Assembly (NCBI GenBank): GCA_910585745.1
Contig: CAJUFM010000014.1
Location: 1-46,110, forward strand
DNA length: 46,110 nt
Direction: 5' to 3'
Source: an uncultured Eubacterium sp.
GTDB taxonomy: Bacteria; Bacillota; Clostridia; Lachnospirales; Lachnospiraceae
In this document: in pieces, positions 7,935-16,513 of the stretch
Layout: every line of letters starts with the position of its first letter
How positions within the stretch are numbered: the first letter of the stretch is position 1
Translations under genes and position numbers: made by a program
Notes under the pieces: model-generated
The model's input: the letters and a program-made list of their open reading frames with translations, nothing else
Database searches by the model: none
What the model was told of the DNA's origin: nothing

Positions 7935-8921
7935 GTGGATTTAAAAGAGAAAAATTTTTTGACATTAAAAGATTTTACACCAGAGGAAATTACATATTTT
8001 CTTGATCTGTCAGAGGAATTGAAGGATAAAAAACGCAGGGGCATCCCCCACCGGGAGCTGGAGGGAAAAAACATTGCCCTGATTTTTGAAAAGACCAGTA
8101 CCAGAACCCGCTGTTCTTTTGAGGTGGCCGCCCATGATCTGGGAATGGGAGTGACTTATCTGGATCCCCAGGGTTCTCAGATTGGAAAGAAAGAGAGCAT
8201 CGCGGATACCGCCCGGGTGCTCGGCAGAATGTTTGACGGCATAGAATACCGCGGATACGGGCAGGAGATCGTGGAGGAACTGGCACGGTATGCCGGGGTT
8301 CCGGTTTGGAATGGCCTGACCAATGAGTATCATCCCACCCAGATGCTGGCAGATCTTTTGACCATCCGGGAAAAGTTTGGCACCTTAAAGGGGATCAAGC
8401 TTGTTTATATGGGAGATGCCCGTTATAATATGGGGAATTCCCTTATGATCGCCTGCGCCAAAATGGGGATGGATTTTGTAGCCTGTGCGCCAAAGGAATA
8501 TTTTCCTGAGAAAGAGCTGGTGTCACAGTGTCAGAATTATGCCAAGGAAAGCGGAGCTTCCATTACGCTGACAGAAGATGTGATGGAGGGAACGAAGGAT
8601 GCGGATGTACTTTACACGGATGTGTGGGTTTCCATGGGAGAACCGGATGAGGTGTGGGAGGAGAGGATTCATGCCCTCTCTCCTTATCAGATCAATGCCA
8701 AAGTGATGGCAAATGCAAAGGAGACAGCGGTATTTATGCATTGTCTGCCGGCGTTCCATGATCTGAAGACGAAGATTGGAAAAGAGATTCATGATAAATA
8801 CGGCCTCACGGAAATGGAAGTGACCGATGAGGTATTTGAAAAGTATGCAGACGTGGTATTTGAAGAGGCAGAAAACCGGATGCATACGATAAAAGCAGTG
8901 ATGTATGCAACCTTAAAATAA
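7935..8921 (+). CDS. argF: Ornithine carbamoyltransferase
   Basis: A 328-residue cytoplasmic enzyme that converts ornithine and carbamoyl phosphate to citrulline. The carbamoyl-phosphate motif STRTR is at about 55-59, followed by HPTQ, the ornithine-binding MGDARYNMGNS and the HCLP loop (FMHCLPAFHDL). Length is standard. The start is GTG with AAGGAGG upstream. No other arginine gene is adjacent, so biosynthetic (argF) versus catabolic (arcB) use cannot be decided from context; an ArgR repressor is encoded in the same window at 43795. Citrate synthase follows 30 bp downstream. Confidence 0.95.
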   Translation: MDLKEKNFLTLKDFTPEEITYFLDLSEELKDKKRRGIPHRELEGKNIALIFEKTSTRTRCSFEVAAHDLGMGVTYLDPQGSQIGKKESIADTARVLGRMFDGIEYRGYGQEIVEELARYAGVPVWNGLTNEYHPTQMLADLLTIREKFGTLKGIKLVYMGDARYNMGNSLMIACAKMGMDFVACAPKEYFPEKELVSQCQNYAKESGASITLTEDVMEGTKDADVLYTDVWVSMGEPDEVWEERIHALSPYQINAKVMANAKETAVFMHCLPAFHDLKTKIGKEIHDKYGLTEMEVTDEVFEKYADVVFEEAENRMHTIKAVMYATLK

Positions 8922-8951
8922 GCAGATGTATAAAGGAAAAGGAGGGCCAAT

Positions 8952-10331
8952 ATGGATAACAACCTTGATTTGGGATATAGACATGATTGGATACAGAAAA
9001 TGGCGGATGTGTGTGAAGCCAGCAGCACGATTGACTCTACTTTATTTGATAAATATGAGGTAAAACGCGGACTCAGAGACCTGAACGGCCAGGGTGTCCT
9101 GACGGGACTTACAGAGGTTTCGGAGATCCGTTCTTATACAGTAGTTGACCATGAGATGGTGCCCTGTGAGGGAAAGCTTTTTTATCAGGGGATTGATATC
9201 GAAGAGATCGTGGGAGGATTTCTTCAGGAAAAACGCTTCGGCTATGAAGAGGTGGTATACCTGCTTCTCTTTGGTGATCTTCCCACAGAGAGCCAGCTCG
9301 AAGACCTCAAAGATGTGCTTGCAGAATACCGTAAAAGTCTTCCTACCAGTTTTGTGAGGGATATAATTATGAAGGCGCCCAGTGCGGACCTGATGAATAC
9401 ACTGGGAAGAAGCGTTCTGACTCTTTATTCTTATGATGAAAAGGCAGATGATACTTCGACAGAGAATGTACTGCGCCAGTGTCTTGAACTGGTGGCGCTT
9501 CTGCCGATGTTCGCTGTCTATGGCTATCAGGCGGCGAATTATTTTCATGAGGGCAGCAGCTTTTTCCTGCACCCGCCCAAAAAAGAATATTCCACAGCGG
9601 AAAATATTTTACATATGCTCCGCCCGGACAGTCAGTTTTCGCCCCTTGAGGCAAAGATCTTAGATATTGCCCTGGTACTCCACGCAGAGCATGGAGGAGG
9701 AAACAACTCTACTTTTACGGATCATGTAGTGACTTCTTCCGGAACAGATACCTATGCGGCAATCTCTGCTTCCCTGGGATCCCTGAAAGGTCCCCGTCAT
9801 GGCGGTGCCAACAAAAAGGTATCTCTGATGTTTGAGGATATGAAAAAGAATCTGGAAGACTGGGAAGATGAAAATGAGATCCGGACGTATCTGACAGCAC
9901 TGTTGAACCGTCAGGCCTTTGACAAATCCGGATTGATCTATGGAATGGGGCATGCGGTATATTCCATCTCGGATCCCCGGGCAAAGACTTTCCGTCATTT
10001 TGTGCGGAAACTTTCCGAGGAGAAGAATATGATGGCAGAATACGCTCTTTATGAAAAAGTGGAGCGGCTGGCACCGGAAGTCATTGCCAATGAGCGTCAT
10101 ATCTATAAAGGAGTCAGTGCAAATATTGACTTTTACAGCGGGTTGGTATATAGTATGCTGGAGCTGCCGACAGAGCTGTACACTCCGATTTTTGCCATTG
10201 GACGAATTGCGGGCTGGAGTGCCCACCGTCTCGAAGAGCTTGTCAATGCAGGAAAGATCATACGTCCTGCATACAAAGCGGTTTGCCCTCACAAACCATA
10301 TGTTCCGATGAGTGAAAGGAAAGAGGGCTGA
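8952..10331 (+). CDS. gltA: Citrate synthase
   Basis: A 459-residue enzyme condensing oxaloacetate and acetyl-CoA to citrate. Catalytic landmarks are visible: LHAEHGGGNNSTFT (first His), GMGHAVYSISDPR (second His) and SANIDFYSG (Asp), plus GPRHGGANKKV. An N-terminal extension of about 45 residues precedes the usual core, as in the longer clostridial enzymes. The start is an ATG after AAGGAGGGCCAAT. Its TGA overlaps the next ATG by one base, so the following small gene is translationally coupled. The wider TCA genes are absent here; a role in supplying 2-oxoglutarate for glutamate is likely. Confidence 0.93.
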   Translation: MDNNLDLGYRHDWIQKMADVCEASSTIDSTLFDKYEVKRGLRDLNGQGVLTGLTEVSEIRSYTVVDHEMVPCEGKLFYQGIDIEEIVGGFLQEKRFGYEEVVYLLLFGDLPTESQLEDLKDVLAEYRKSLPTSFVRDIIMKAPSADLMNTLGRSVLTLYSYDEKADDTSTENVLRQCLELVALLPMFAVYGYQAANYFHEGSSFFLHPPKKEYSTAENILHMLRPDSQFSPLEAKILDIALVLHAEHGGGNNSTFTDHVVTSSGTDTYAAISASLGSLKGPRHGGANKKVSLMFEDMKKNLEDWEDENEIRTYLTALLNRQAFDKSGLIYGMGHAVYSISDPRAKTFRHFVRKLSEEKNMMAEYALYEKVERLAPEVIANERHIYKGVSANIDFYSGLVYSMLELPTELYTPIFAIGRIAGWSAHRLEELVNAGKIIRPAYKAVCPHKPYVPMSERKEG

Positions 10332-10645
10332 TGGATGAAAAACAGGTGCTCTGTGCCTGCAGTGCATACGAGCAGAAATTTTATCTGAATCCCAGATATG
10401 ATTCCCTTCCGGCGGGAGTAAAAGAGGAATTAAAGATTCTGAGTGTTATGCTTACTACAGATGTAGGCGGCGTGTTCACCATGGAGTTTGAAGAGGATGG
10501 AACACTGTATCTGTCGACAACAGCCAAGGAGAACGACTTTTTTTATGACGAGATCGGAAGTTATCTGAAGATCAAACAGCTGCGCCAGGAACACGGAGAG
10601 CTTTTGGAGGGACTGGAGGAATATTACCGCAGTTTCTTTTTGTGA
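10331..10645 (+). CDS. Small conserved protein, DUF6145-like
   Basis: A 104-residue soluble acidic protein. Its start overlaps the citrate synthase stop (TGATG), implying coupled expression. The sequence (LCACSAYEQKFYLNPRY, LPAGVKEELKILSVM, DVGGVFTMEFEEDG, DEIGSYLKIKQLR) matches my recollection of the Lachnospiraceae DUF6145 family, whose function is unknown. No membrane segment and no metal-site pattern is visible beyond two Cys near the N-terminus. Confidence 0.8.
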   Translation: MDEKQVLCACSAYEQKFYLNPRYDSLPAGVKEELKILSVMLTTDVGGVFTMEFEEDGTLYLSTTAKENDFFYDEIGSYLKIKQLRQEHGELLEGLEEYYRSFFL

Positions 10646-10659
10646 CAGGTTTCACTCGG

Positions 10660-10706
10660 CAAGTTTGTGCGCCCACGCCCAAACTTGGTAAGAACTTTTA
10701 GTTCTT
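10660..10706 (+). other. Two hairpins ahead of coaX
   Basis: CAAGTTTG (10660-10667) pairs with CAAACTTG (10680-10687), and AAGAAC (10690-10695) pairs with GTTCTT (10701-10706) around TTTTA. The second stem ends in only a short T-run. They lie in the 120-bp gap after the DUF6145-like gene and may act as a weak terminator or leader structure. Confidence 0.4.
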
Positions 10707-10765
10707 TGGTGCAAGAGGTGTGGGCAAATGAGGAGAAATATGAGATAAGAGGATGGACAGGATAG

Positions 10766-11581
10766 ATGTTACTTGCGATAGATATTGGAAATACCAATCT
10801 TACCTTTGGGGTGTTTGAGGGAGAGGAACTTCGCTTCACTTTTCGTCTGACGACGAATCTTCCAAGAACCTCCAATGAATTTGGACAGGCCATCGGAGAA
10901 GCACTATTGAGACAGGGGATCAAAGAATTTCAGATTCAGGATGTGATCATTGCTTCTGTAGTTCCCAAGGTTATGTATTCTCTGGTAAGCGGGATTAAGA
11001 AATATTTTCACACTACACCCTATGTTGTGGGAAATGGTACCAAAACAGGGATTCATATCGCGGCTTCCAATCCGGGAGAGATCGGGGCGGACCGCATTGT
11101 GGATGCGGTAGGTGCCTATGAATTATACGGTGGACCAGTGATCGTTATCGATTATGGTACAGCTACTACCTATGATCTGGTGACTGGAGAGGGTGTGTTC
11201 GCCGCACGTGTTACCTGCCCGGGGATAAAGATCAGTGCCAGGGCGCTCTGGTCAAGTGCCGCACAGCTTCCGGAGATCGAGATAAAAAAACCAGATTCGA
11301 TCCTTGCCAAAAATACCATAACCAGTATGCAGGCAGGACTGCTCTATGGAACCATTGGCCAGACGGAATATATCATCCGCAAAATGAAGGAAGAATCAGC
11401 CATTGAGAATATTAAAGTTGTGGCGACAGGAGGCCTCGGAAGAAGTATTTCAGAGGAGACGGAGCTGATCGATATTTATGATCCAAATCTTACTCTTCAG
11501 GGAACCCGTCTGATCTATGAAAAAACGAAGGCGGCAGAGAAGAAGAAAGGGAGTACCGATGAACCGGATGAGAGCAGATGA
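10766..11581 (+). CDS. coaX: Type III pantothenate kinase
   Basis: A 271-residue ASKHA-fold kinase that phosphorylates pantothenate, the first step of CoA synthesis. Visible motifs: DIGNTNLTFGVF (P-loop, about 5-16), GADRIVDAVGAYELYG, DYGTATTYDLV and ATGGLGRSI. The loop usually written GG-A-I-x-PG reads FAARVTCPGIKIS here, a variant worth noting but with the PG preserved. The last 23 bases overlap the dus gene start, so the two are coupled. The start is the ATG at 10766. Confidence 0.93.
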   Translation: MLLAIDIGNTNLTFGVFEGEELRFTFRLTTNLPRTSNEFGQAIGEALLRQGIKEFQIQDVIIASVVPKVMYSLVSGIKKYFHTTPYVVGNGTKTGIHIAASNPGEIGADRIVDAVGAYELYGGPVIVIDYGTATTYDLVTGEGVFAARVTCPGIKISARALWSSAAQLPEIEIKKPDSILAKNTITSMQAGLLYGTIGQTEYIIRKMKEESAIENIKVVATGGLGRSISEETELIDIYDPNLTLQGTRLIYEKTKAAEKKKGSTDEPDESR

Positions 11582-12542
11582 GCCATGGCGGATCGGAGAT
11601 GTGATGGTGCCCGGAAAACTCATCCTGGCACCGATGGCAGGGGTAACGGACCTGCCTTTTCGTTTGTTGTGCAAAGAAAAGGGAGCAGATTTGATCTATA
11701 CCGAGATGGTCAGCGCCAAGGGAATCTACTATAACAGTAAGAATACGGAAGCTCTTCTTGAGGTAAGGGAGGAAGAACGTCCGGTGGCACTGCAGCTCTT
11801 TGGATCGGATCCACAGATCATCAGCAGTATGGCGGCGAAGATCGAGGAGCGGAATTTTGACATTCTGGATATCAATATGGGATGTCCGGTGCCGAAGGTC
11901 GTCAATAATGGAGAGGGGTCTGCCCTCTTAAAAAATATCCCCCTGGCAGAGAAGATCATCCGGGAGACGGTGAAGGCAGTGCATAAGCCGGTGACGGTTA
12001 AATTCCGGAAGGGATTTCTGGATGGGGAAGAGCAGGCGGTGGATCTGGCGAAAGCGGCAGAGGCGGCGGGGGCGTCGGCTGTTGCCGTCCACGGAAGGAC
12101 CAGGGAGCAATATTACAGCGGAAGGGCGGACTGGGACGTCATCCGCCGGGTGAAGGAAGCGGTGTCCATACCGGTGATCGGAAACGGAGATATCTTTACT
12201 GGCAGAGATGCGGAAAAGATGTTTATGGAGACAGGCTGTGATGCGTTGATGATCGGGCGGGGAGCCAGGGGAAATCCATGGATTTTTCCTCAGATCCGTC
12301 ATTATCTGGAGACTGGCGGGGAACTTCCCAGGCCAGAACTGCCAGAGCTGGCACAGATGATCCTGCGCCATGCCAGGATGCAGACGGAATGGAAGGGAGA
12401 GTTCTATGGCATGCGGGAGATGAGGTCGCATTTTGCCTGGTACACTTCTGGATATCCCCATTCTGCTTCCATGCGGCGCAGGGTAAATGAAATTGAGACG
12501 ATGGAGGATCTGGAGAGGTTGCTGGAGAGCTTCTGCAGGTGA
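11559..12542 (+). CDS. dusB: tRNA-dihydrouridine synthase
   Basis: A 327-residue FMN enzyme that reduces uridine to dihydrouridine in tRNA. The TIM-barrel motifs are APMAGVTDLPFR, INMGCPVPKVVNNGEGSAL (catalytic Cys in NMGCP), VKFRKGF, VHGRTREQYYSGRADW and MIGRGARGNPWIF. This is DusB-like in length and motif spelling. The start at 11559 (AAGGGAG upstream) overlaps coaX by 23 nt; an in-frame upstream Met at 11517 gives a poly-basic extension and is not favoured. A strong terminator follows. Confidence 0.92.
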   Translation: MNRMRADEPWRIGDVMVPGKLILAPMAGVTDLPFRLLCKEKGADLIYTEMVSAKGIYYNSKNTEALLEVREEERPVALQLFGSDPQIISSMAAKIEERNFDILDINMGCPVPKVVNNGEGSALLKNIPLAEKIIRETVKAVHKPVTVKFRKGFLDGEEQAVDLAKAAEAAGASAVAVHGRTREQYYSGRADWDVIRRVKEAVSIPVIGNGDIFTGRDAEKMFMETGCDALMIGRGARGNPWIFPQIRHYLETGGELPRPELPELAQMILRHARMQTEWKGEFYGMREMRSHFAWYTSGYPHSASMRRRVNEIETMEDLERLLESFCR

Positions 12543-12606
12543 TTTAGGAAGCAGTATAAGAAAAATTTGTGTGAATTTGTATTCTCAGACCTTTCACATT
12601 TATATC

Positions 12607-12640
12607 AAAGTATGAACATCTTCTGTTCATACTTTTTTTC
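12607..12640 (+). terminator. Rho-independent terminator after dusB
   Basis: A perfect 12-bp stem AAAGTATGAACA/TGTTCATACTTT, with a 5-nt loop TCTTC, runs into TTTTC. It ends the coaX-dusB transcription unit. Confidence 0.9.
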
Positions 12641-12716
12641 TATTCTAAATTCAGATACTAAATCCCAAACATCTTAATCAGAGAATATTAAAAATAAAAT
12701 GTAGGAGGTTCCGCCA

Positions 12717-14273
12717 GTGAAAAAGAAAAGTAAGAAGTGGAAAATATGTGTGATCGGAGGGGCAGTCTGTGTCCTGGCAGCAGTCATGGTGTTTTTTCTG
12801 ACCCGTGGAGGAAACAGCGCCATGGCAGAGGACCAGGTTCAGAAACAGAGCAGTATCTCCCTGGGGAAAATGGATCTGATAAAATCGGTCAGCGCCACGG
12901 GGACGATCGGCAGCAGCCAGAGCCGGACGGTGTCGGCAGAGGTAAATGGAGTGAAGGTAAAAAAGGTGTGTGTCAAGGCTGGAGATATGGTCCAAAAGGG
13001 AGACACCCTGGTACAGTTTGACGAGAGTGATCTAAAGAGGGCTTTGTCAGAGGCAGAGCAGTCCTTGAGTGATACCAGGGATGAAGCTGAAAGAAACCTG
13101 TCGTCCGCCAGAAAGCTGCTGTCAGAAGCGAAAGAATCATACGGTGAGGGAAAAGAGGAAGCAGCCACAAAGGTGGCGGAGACCAAAAAAGAGCTTCAGA
13201 GCGCTAAAAAGCAGGTTACAAAATTGAACGACCAGATTTCGGAAGAAAAGGATGTGGAGGCAAAGAAGCGCCTGCAGGAACAGCTTGCGAGGGCAGAAGA
13301 AGCGGCCAAGCAGGCAGAAAGCGCTTATGAGGCGGCAAAAGAGTCCCGGAAAAATGAAGAGAAGCAAAATAAAAACAGCGTGGAAAATGCAGAAAATGCC
13401 GTGAAGACAGCGCAGTCCAATAATAAAAAGAGCATCCGGGAAGCAGAAAAGCAGGTAGAAGATGCGTCTTCTACACTGGAAAAGTGTGCTGTAACAGCTC
13501 CCATTTCCGGAATTGTGACAGCGGTCGGTATCGAGGAAGGGGAACTCTACAATGGTAGTGATATGATCCAGATCGATGACGATAGCTCCTACGTGATCTC
13601 TACAACTGTAGATGAATATGACATCAGTAAAGTTAAGGAGGGACAGCGGGTGGCTGTATTGACAGAGGCGACCGGCGAGGATGAGATCCAGGGCGAGATC
13701 CGCTTTGTGGCTCCCACCACAGGAAGCAGTTCCCTGACCGGGGCGTCTTCCCAGTCTGCAGGGGGAACGGGGATGAGCAGCACTGCCTCATCCACCAGCA
13801 GCGGCTACGAGGTAAAGATCGATGTCAAAACAGAGGATGAGAGGCTTCGCATGGGGCTCACAGCGAAGTGCAGTATTATTTTGGAGGAAGTCCAGGACGT
13901 GTATGCTGTACCCTATGATGCGATCCACGAAAATTCAAATGGATCTTCGGTGGTATATGTCTCTGAAAAGACAGAGGAAGGAAAATCTTTCACGGAAATT
14001 CCGGTAGAAAAGGGAATGGAAAGTGATTATTATGTGGAGATCAGCGGAGATCAGTTAAGGGAGGGGATGCAGATCTTGATCCCGACCGATGCGGTGTCCG
14101 ACAATTCTGACGAGAAGCCTGAAGAAAAAGAATTTGAAATGTTTGGCGGTGGAGCACGACCGGATGGCGGGGGAAGGGCGCAGATGAAAGAAAGACGAGG
14201 AAATGGAAGTGTGGGAAGCGCCAAGAATGGAAGTGTGGGAAGCGCTAAGAATGGAGGCGGAAATGTCAGATAA
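12717..14273 (+). CDS. MacA/HlyD-type efflux adaptor protein
   Basis: A 518-residue membrane-fusion-type protein. One N-terminal transmembrane helix (about 11-29) is followed by a barrel-sandwich half (KKVCVKAGDMVQKGDTLVQFDESDL), a long coiled coil (about 105-245, Ala/Glu/Lys-rich), the second barrel half (APISGIVTAVGIEEGELY) and a beta-barrel domain. Ser/Gly-rich inserts lie near 340-360. The tail is Gly/Arg/Asn-rich and carries a duplicated 8-residue unit GSVGSAKN. It is followed by overlapping ATPase and permease genes, so it forms a MacAB-like ABC exporter. Substrate (peptide, macrolide, lipid) is unknown. The start is GTG with AGGAGG 8 nt upstream. Confidence 0.9.
   Translation: MKKKSKKWKICVIGGAVCVLAAVMVFFLTRGGNSAMAEDQVQKQSSISLGKMDLIKSVSATGTIGSSQSRTVSAEVNGVKVKKVCVKAGDMVQKGDTLVQFDESDLKRALSEAEQSLSDTRDEAERNLSSARKLLSEAKESYGEGKEEAATKVAETKKELQSAKKQVTKLNDQISEEKDVEAKKRLQEQLARAEEAAKQAESAYEAAKESRKNEEKQNKNSVENAENAVKTAQSNNKKSIREAEKQVEDASSTLEKCAVTAPISGIVTAVGIEEGELYNGSDMIQIDDDSSYVISTTVDEYDISKVKEGQRVAVLTEATGEDEIQGEIRFVAPTTGSSSLTGASSQSAGGTGMSSTASSTSSGYEVKIDVKTEDERLRMGLTAKCSIILEEVQDVYAVPYDAIHENSNGSSVVYVSEKTEEGKSFTEIPVEKGMESDYYVEISGDQLREGMQILIPTDAVSDNSDEKPEEKEFEMFGGGARPDGGGRAQMKERRGNGSVGSAKNGSVGSAKNGGGNVR
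14202..14249 (+). repeat. 24-bp in-frame tandem duplication at the adaptor C-terminus
   Basis: Two 24-bp units (14202-14225 and 14226-14249) differ at one base. They duplicate eight residues at the end of the adaptor protein, with a third partial copy immediately after. The region also supplies the upstream sequence of the ATPase start codon. Confidence 0.85.
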
Positions 14274-14976
14274 AAACAAGTGGGTGATCCATCTTAAAGA
14301 TATTGTAAAGCGGTTTTATATCGGTCAGCCGAATGAACTCGAGATTTTACACAAGATTGATCTGAGCGTAGAGAAGGGGGAGTTTATCTCTATCGTGGGA
14401 GAATCCGGTTCTGGGAAAACCACACTGATGAATATAATAGGCGCTTTGGACCGGCCTACTGAGGGAGAATATTATCTGGAGGGAATGGATGTATGTTTGG
14501 CAAAGGATAAGAGGCTTTCAGAACTCAGGAATCAGAAAATAGGTTTTATTTTTCAAACTTATAATCTTATTGCGAGAACAACTGCGTTATCCAATGTAGA
14601 GCTTCCGATGCTGTATGCCGGAGTGTCAAAGGCGGAGCGGACAGCCAGGGCACAGGAGCTTCTGGCTATGGTAGGCATGGAAGACCGTATGCAGCACAGG
14701 CCGGATGAATTGTCCGGAGGACAGAAACAGCGGGTGGCGATCGCCCGCGCCATGGCAAATGATCCAGCGATCCTCCTTGCCGACGAGCCCACTGGTGCAC
14801 TGGATTCCCAAACTGGCAGGACGATCATGGATATCTTTCACCGGCTGCACAAAGAGCAGGGAAAGACCATTGTGCTGATCACTCATTCCGGGGAACTGGC
14901 AGAGGAGACCAGTCGTGTTGTTACCCTCCGGGATGGAGAGGTGACGGGAATACGAAAAGGAGGTGCTGCATGCTGA
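14263..14976 (+). CDS. ABC transporter ATP-binding protein (MacB/LolD type)
   Basis: A 237-residue ATPase. Walker A GESGSGKTT, the Q-loop (FIFQTYNLI), the signature LSGGQKQR, Walker B ILLADEPTGALD and the H-loop ITHS are all intact. The spelling (ADEPTGALDS) is characteristic of the LolD/MacB/FtsE group of mechanotransmission exporters. It overlaps the adaptor gene by 11 nt and the permease gene by 7 nt, so the three subunits are translationally coupled. The start at MSDKNKW is chosen because GGAGGCGGA lies just upstream; two upstream in-frame ATGs fall in the duplicated repeat. Confidence 0.92.
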   Translation: MSDKNKWVIHLKDIVKRFYIGQPNELEILHKIDLSVEKGEFISIVGESGSGKTTLMNIIGALDRPTEGEYYLEGMDVCLAKDKRLSELRNQKIGFIFQTYNLIARTTALSNVELPMLYAGVSKAERTARAQELLAMVGMEDRMQHRPDELSGGQKQRVAIARAMANDPAILLADEPTGALDSQTGRTIMDIFHRLHKEQGKTIVLITHSGELAEETSRVVTLRDGEVTGIRKGGAAC

Positions 14977-16259
14977 TACTTGAAAATATCAAGCTTGCCT
15001 TTGGGGCGCTGCGGGCCAATAAAATGCGTGGCTTTCTGACCATGTTAGGAATCATCATAGGAATTGGATCTGTTATCGCCATCATGACAGTGAGTTCTTC
15101 TCTCACCACATCCATTTCTGCCTCTTTTCAGGAAATGGGTGCTAACAATATCACGGTGGGTCTCAGGCAATCCGGTGAAGAGGAAGAGGTCAGGCAGAAC
15201 GGAATGAAATTTGGCGCCTCCGGCCGAAGCAGCACAGTGGAGGAAGAGGACCGGATCACCGATGAGATGCTGGAAGCATTAACTGCACGTTTTCCGGATC
15301 AAATCGAAGCGGTTGCCATCAGTGAATCGGTGGCAGAGGGCGCAGTCAGGAAAGAAGACAGCACAGCGAATATATCCATTACAGGTATAAATGAGGACTA
15401 TTTTGCCAGCAGCGATATAACCCTTTTAGCAGGCAGAAGGATTAAAAAGGCGGATCTGGAGGGAAGCAAAAAGGTGATCATGGTATCTGACAAGGTAGTG
15501 GACAATTTATTTGATGGCAAATACGAAGAGGTTCTAGGAAAAGAGATCAGTGTGGAGATCAATGGTGTTTATGTTTCCTACTACATTGCAGGTGTATACA
15601 AATATGAAGAAGATAGTTCCTTTTCCTCTGTTTCGGATGATGAGGTGGTCACATCAGCTTACATTCCTCTGTCCACGGGAAAAGAGCAGATCCATGGGGA
15701 TGACGGATATGATCATTTTACTGTGGTCACAGCGGCAGGATTAACAAGTGTATCTGCCTTTGCCCAGGAGCTGGAAGACTTTTTCCTCCCATATTATGCG
15801 GCAAACGATGATTATGAGATCACTGCTTCTACGATGGAATCCATGACAGAATCTATGAATGACATGATCCAGACGGTATCAGCAGCCATTGCGTTTATTG
15901 CAGGAATTTCCCTGCTGGTAGGGGGAATTGGCGTAATGAACATCATGCTGGTATCCATTACAGAACGGACTCGGGAGATCGGCACCAGAAAGGCACTGGG
16001 GGCAAAGAATAGTTTTATACGTCTCCAGTTTATCATCGAATCGATGATCCTGTGCCTGGTAGGAGGGTGTCTTGGAATTCTTTTGGGATTTGGACTGGGA
16101 GCGGTGGCGGCAAAACTGCTGGGGTATTCTGCCTCCGCACCAGTGGCGGCGATTTTTACAGCCGTAGGATTTTCCATGACCATCGGGCTGTTTTTCGGAT
16201 ATTATCCGGCAAATAAGGCGGCAAAGCTGGATCCTATCGAAGCGCTGCGCTATGAATAA
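14970..16259 (+). CDS. ABC transporter permease (MacB/FtsX family)
   Basis: A 429-residue permease with the MacB layout: an N-terminal helix (about 17-42) after the amphipathic segment LILENIKLAFGALRANKMRGFLTMLGI, a large extracellular MacB-PCD domain (about 45-290), then three C-terminal helices (about 300-330, 350-385, 395-420). The conserved LVSITERTREIGTRKALGAK loop and the C-terminal PANKAAKLDPIEALRYE are present. With the adaptor and ATPase upstream it forms a tripartite-like exporter; in a Gram-positive there is no TolC, so cargo is presumably released at the outer face of the membrane. No two-component system is adjacent. Confidence 0.92.
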   Translation: MLILENIKLAFGALRANKMRGFLTMLGIIIGIGSVIAIMTVSSSLTTSISASFQEMGANNITVGLRQSGEEEEVRQNGMKFGASGRSSTVEEEDRITDEMLEALTARFPDQIEAVAISESVAEGAVRKEDSTANISITGINEDYFASSDITLLAGRRIKKADLEGSKKVIMVSDKVVDNLFDGKYEEVLGKEISVEINGVYVSYYIAGVYKYEEDSSFSSVSDDEVVTSAYIPLSTGKEQIHGDDGYDHFTVVTAAGLTSVSAFAQELEDFFLPYYAANDDYEITASTMESMTESMNDMIQTVSAAIAFIAGISLLVGGIGVMNIMLVSITERTREIGTRKALGAKNSFIRLQFIIESMILCLVGGCLGILLGFGLGAVAAKLLGYSASAPVAAIFTAVGFSMTIGLFFGYYPANKAAKLDPIEALRYE

Positions 16260-16276
16260 AAGAATCTTTACAAAAA

Positions 16277-16313
16277 AGAAAAGGCATGGTACACTGGTAC
16301 TGTGCTTTTTTAT
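16277..16313 (+). terminator. Terminator after the ABC export operon
   Basis: A 14-bp stem with three G-U wobbles (AAAAGGCATGGTAC against GTACTGTGCTTTTT) and a 4-nt loop ACTG, followed by further T residues. It separates the exporter from recA. Confidence 0.8.
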
Positions 16314-16418
16314 CTGAGCTGAAAGCGGCATATCAGTTCAAAGAAAATTCTTTCGATATTCAGATTTTGTTCCCGGTCATATTTAATTCAACAGGCTTGA
16401 ATCAATAGAAAAAAACAG

Positions 16419-16447
16419 TTGACAGTTTAGCAGCATTGGTGTAGTAT
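16419..16447 (+). promoter_or_regulatory. recA promoter
   Basis: A consensus -35 TTGACA (16419-16424), a 17-nt spacer and TAGTAT (16442-16447). The LexA box begins 11 bp after the -10, covering the expected transcription start. Confidence 0.85.
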
Positions 16448-16458
16448 ATCTATATACA

Positions 16459-16470
16459 GAACAGATGTTC
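16459..16470. promoter_or_regulatory. LexA (SOS) box of recA
   Basis: GAACAGATGTTC fits the Firmicute LexA/DinR consensus GAAC-N4-GTTC exactly. Its place between the -10 and the recA start would let LexA block initiation, so recA, recX and the small frame between them should be DNA-damage induced. Confidence 0.88.
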
Positions 16471-16513
16471 CGAAATGAAGTTCGATTACGATTATTATTT
16501 GGAGGATATTGAA

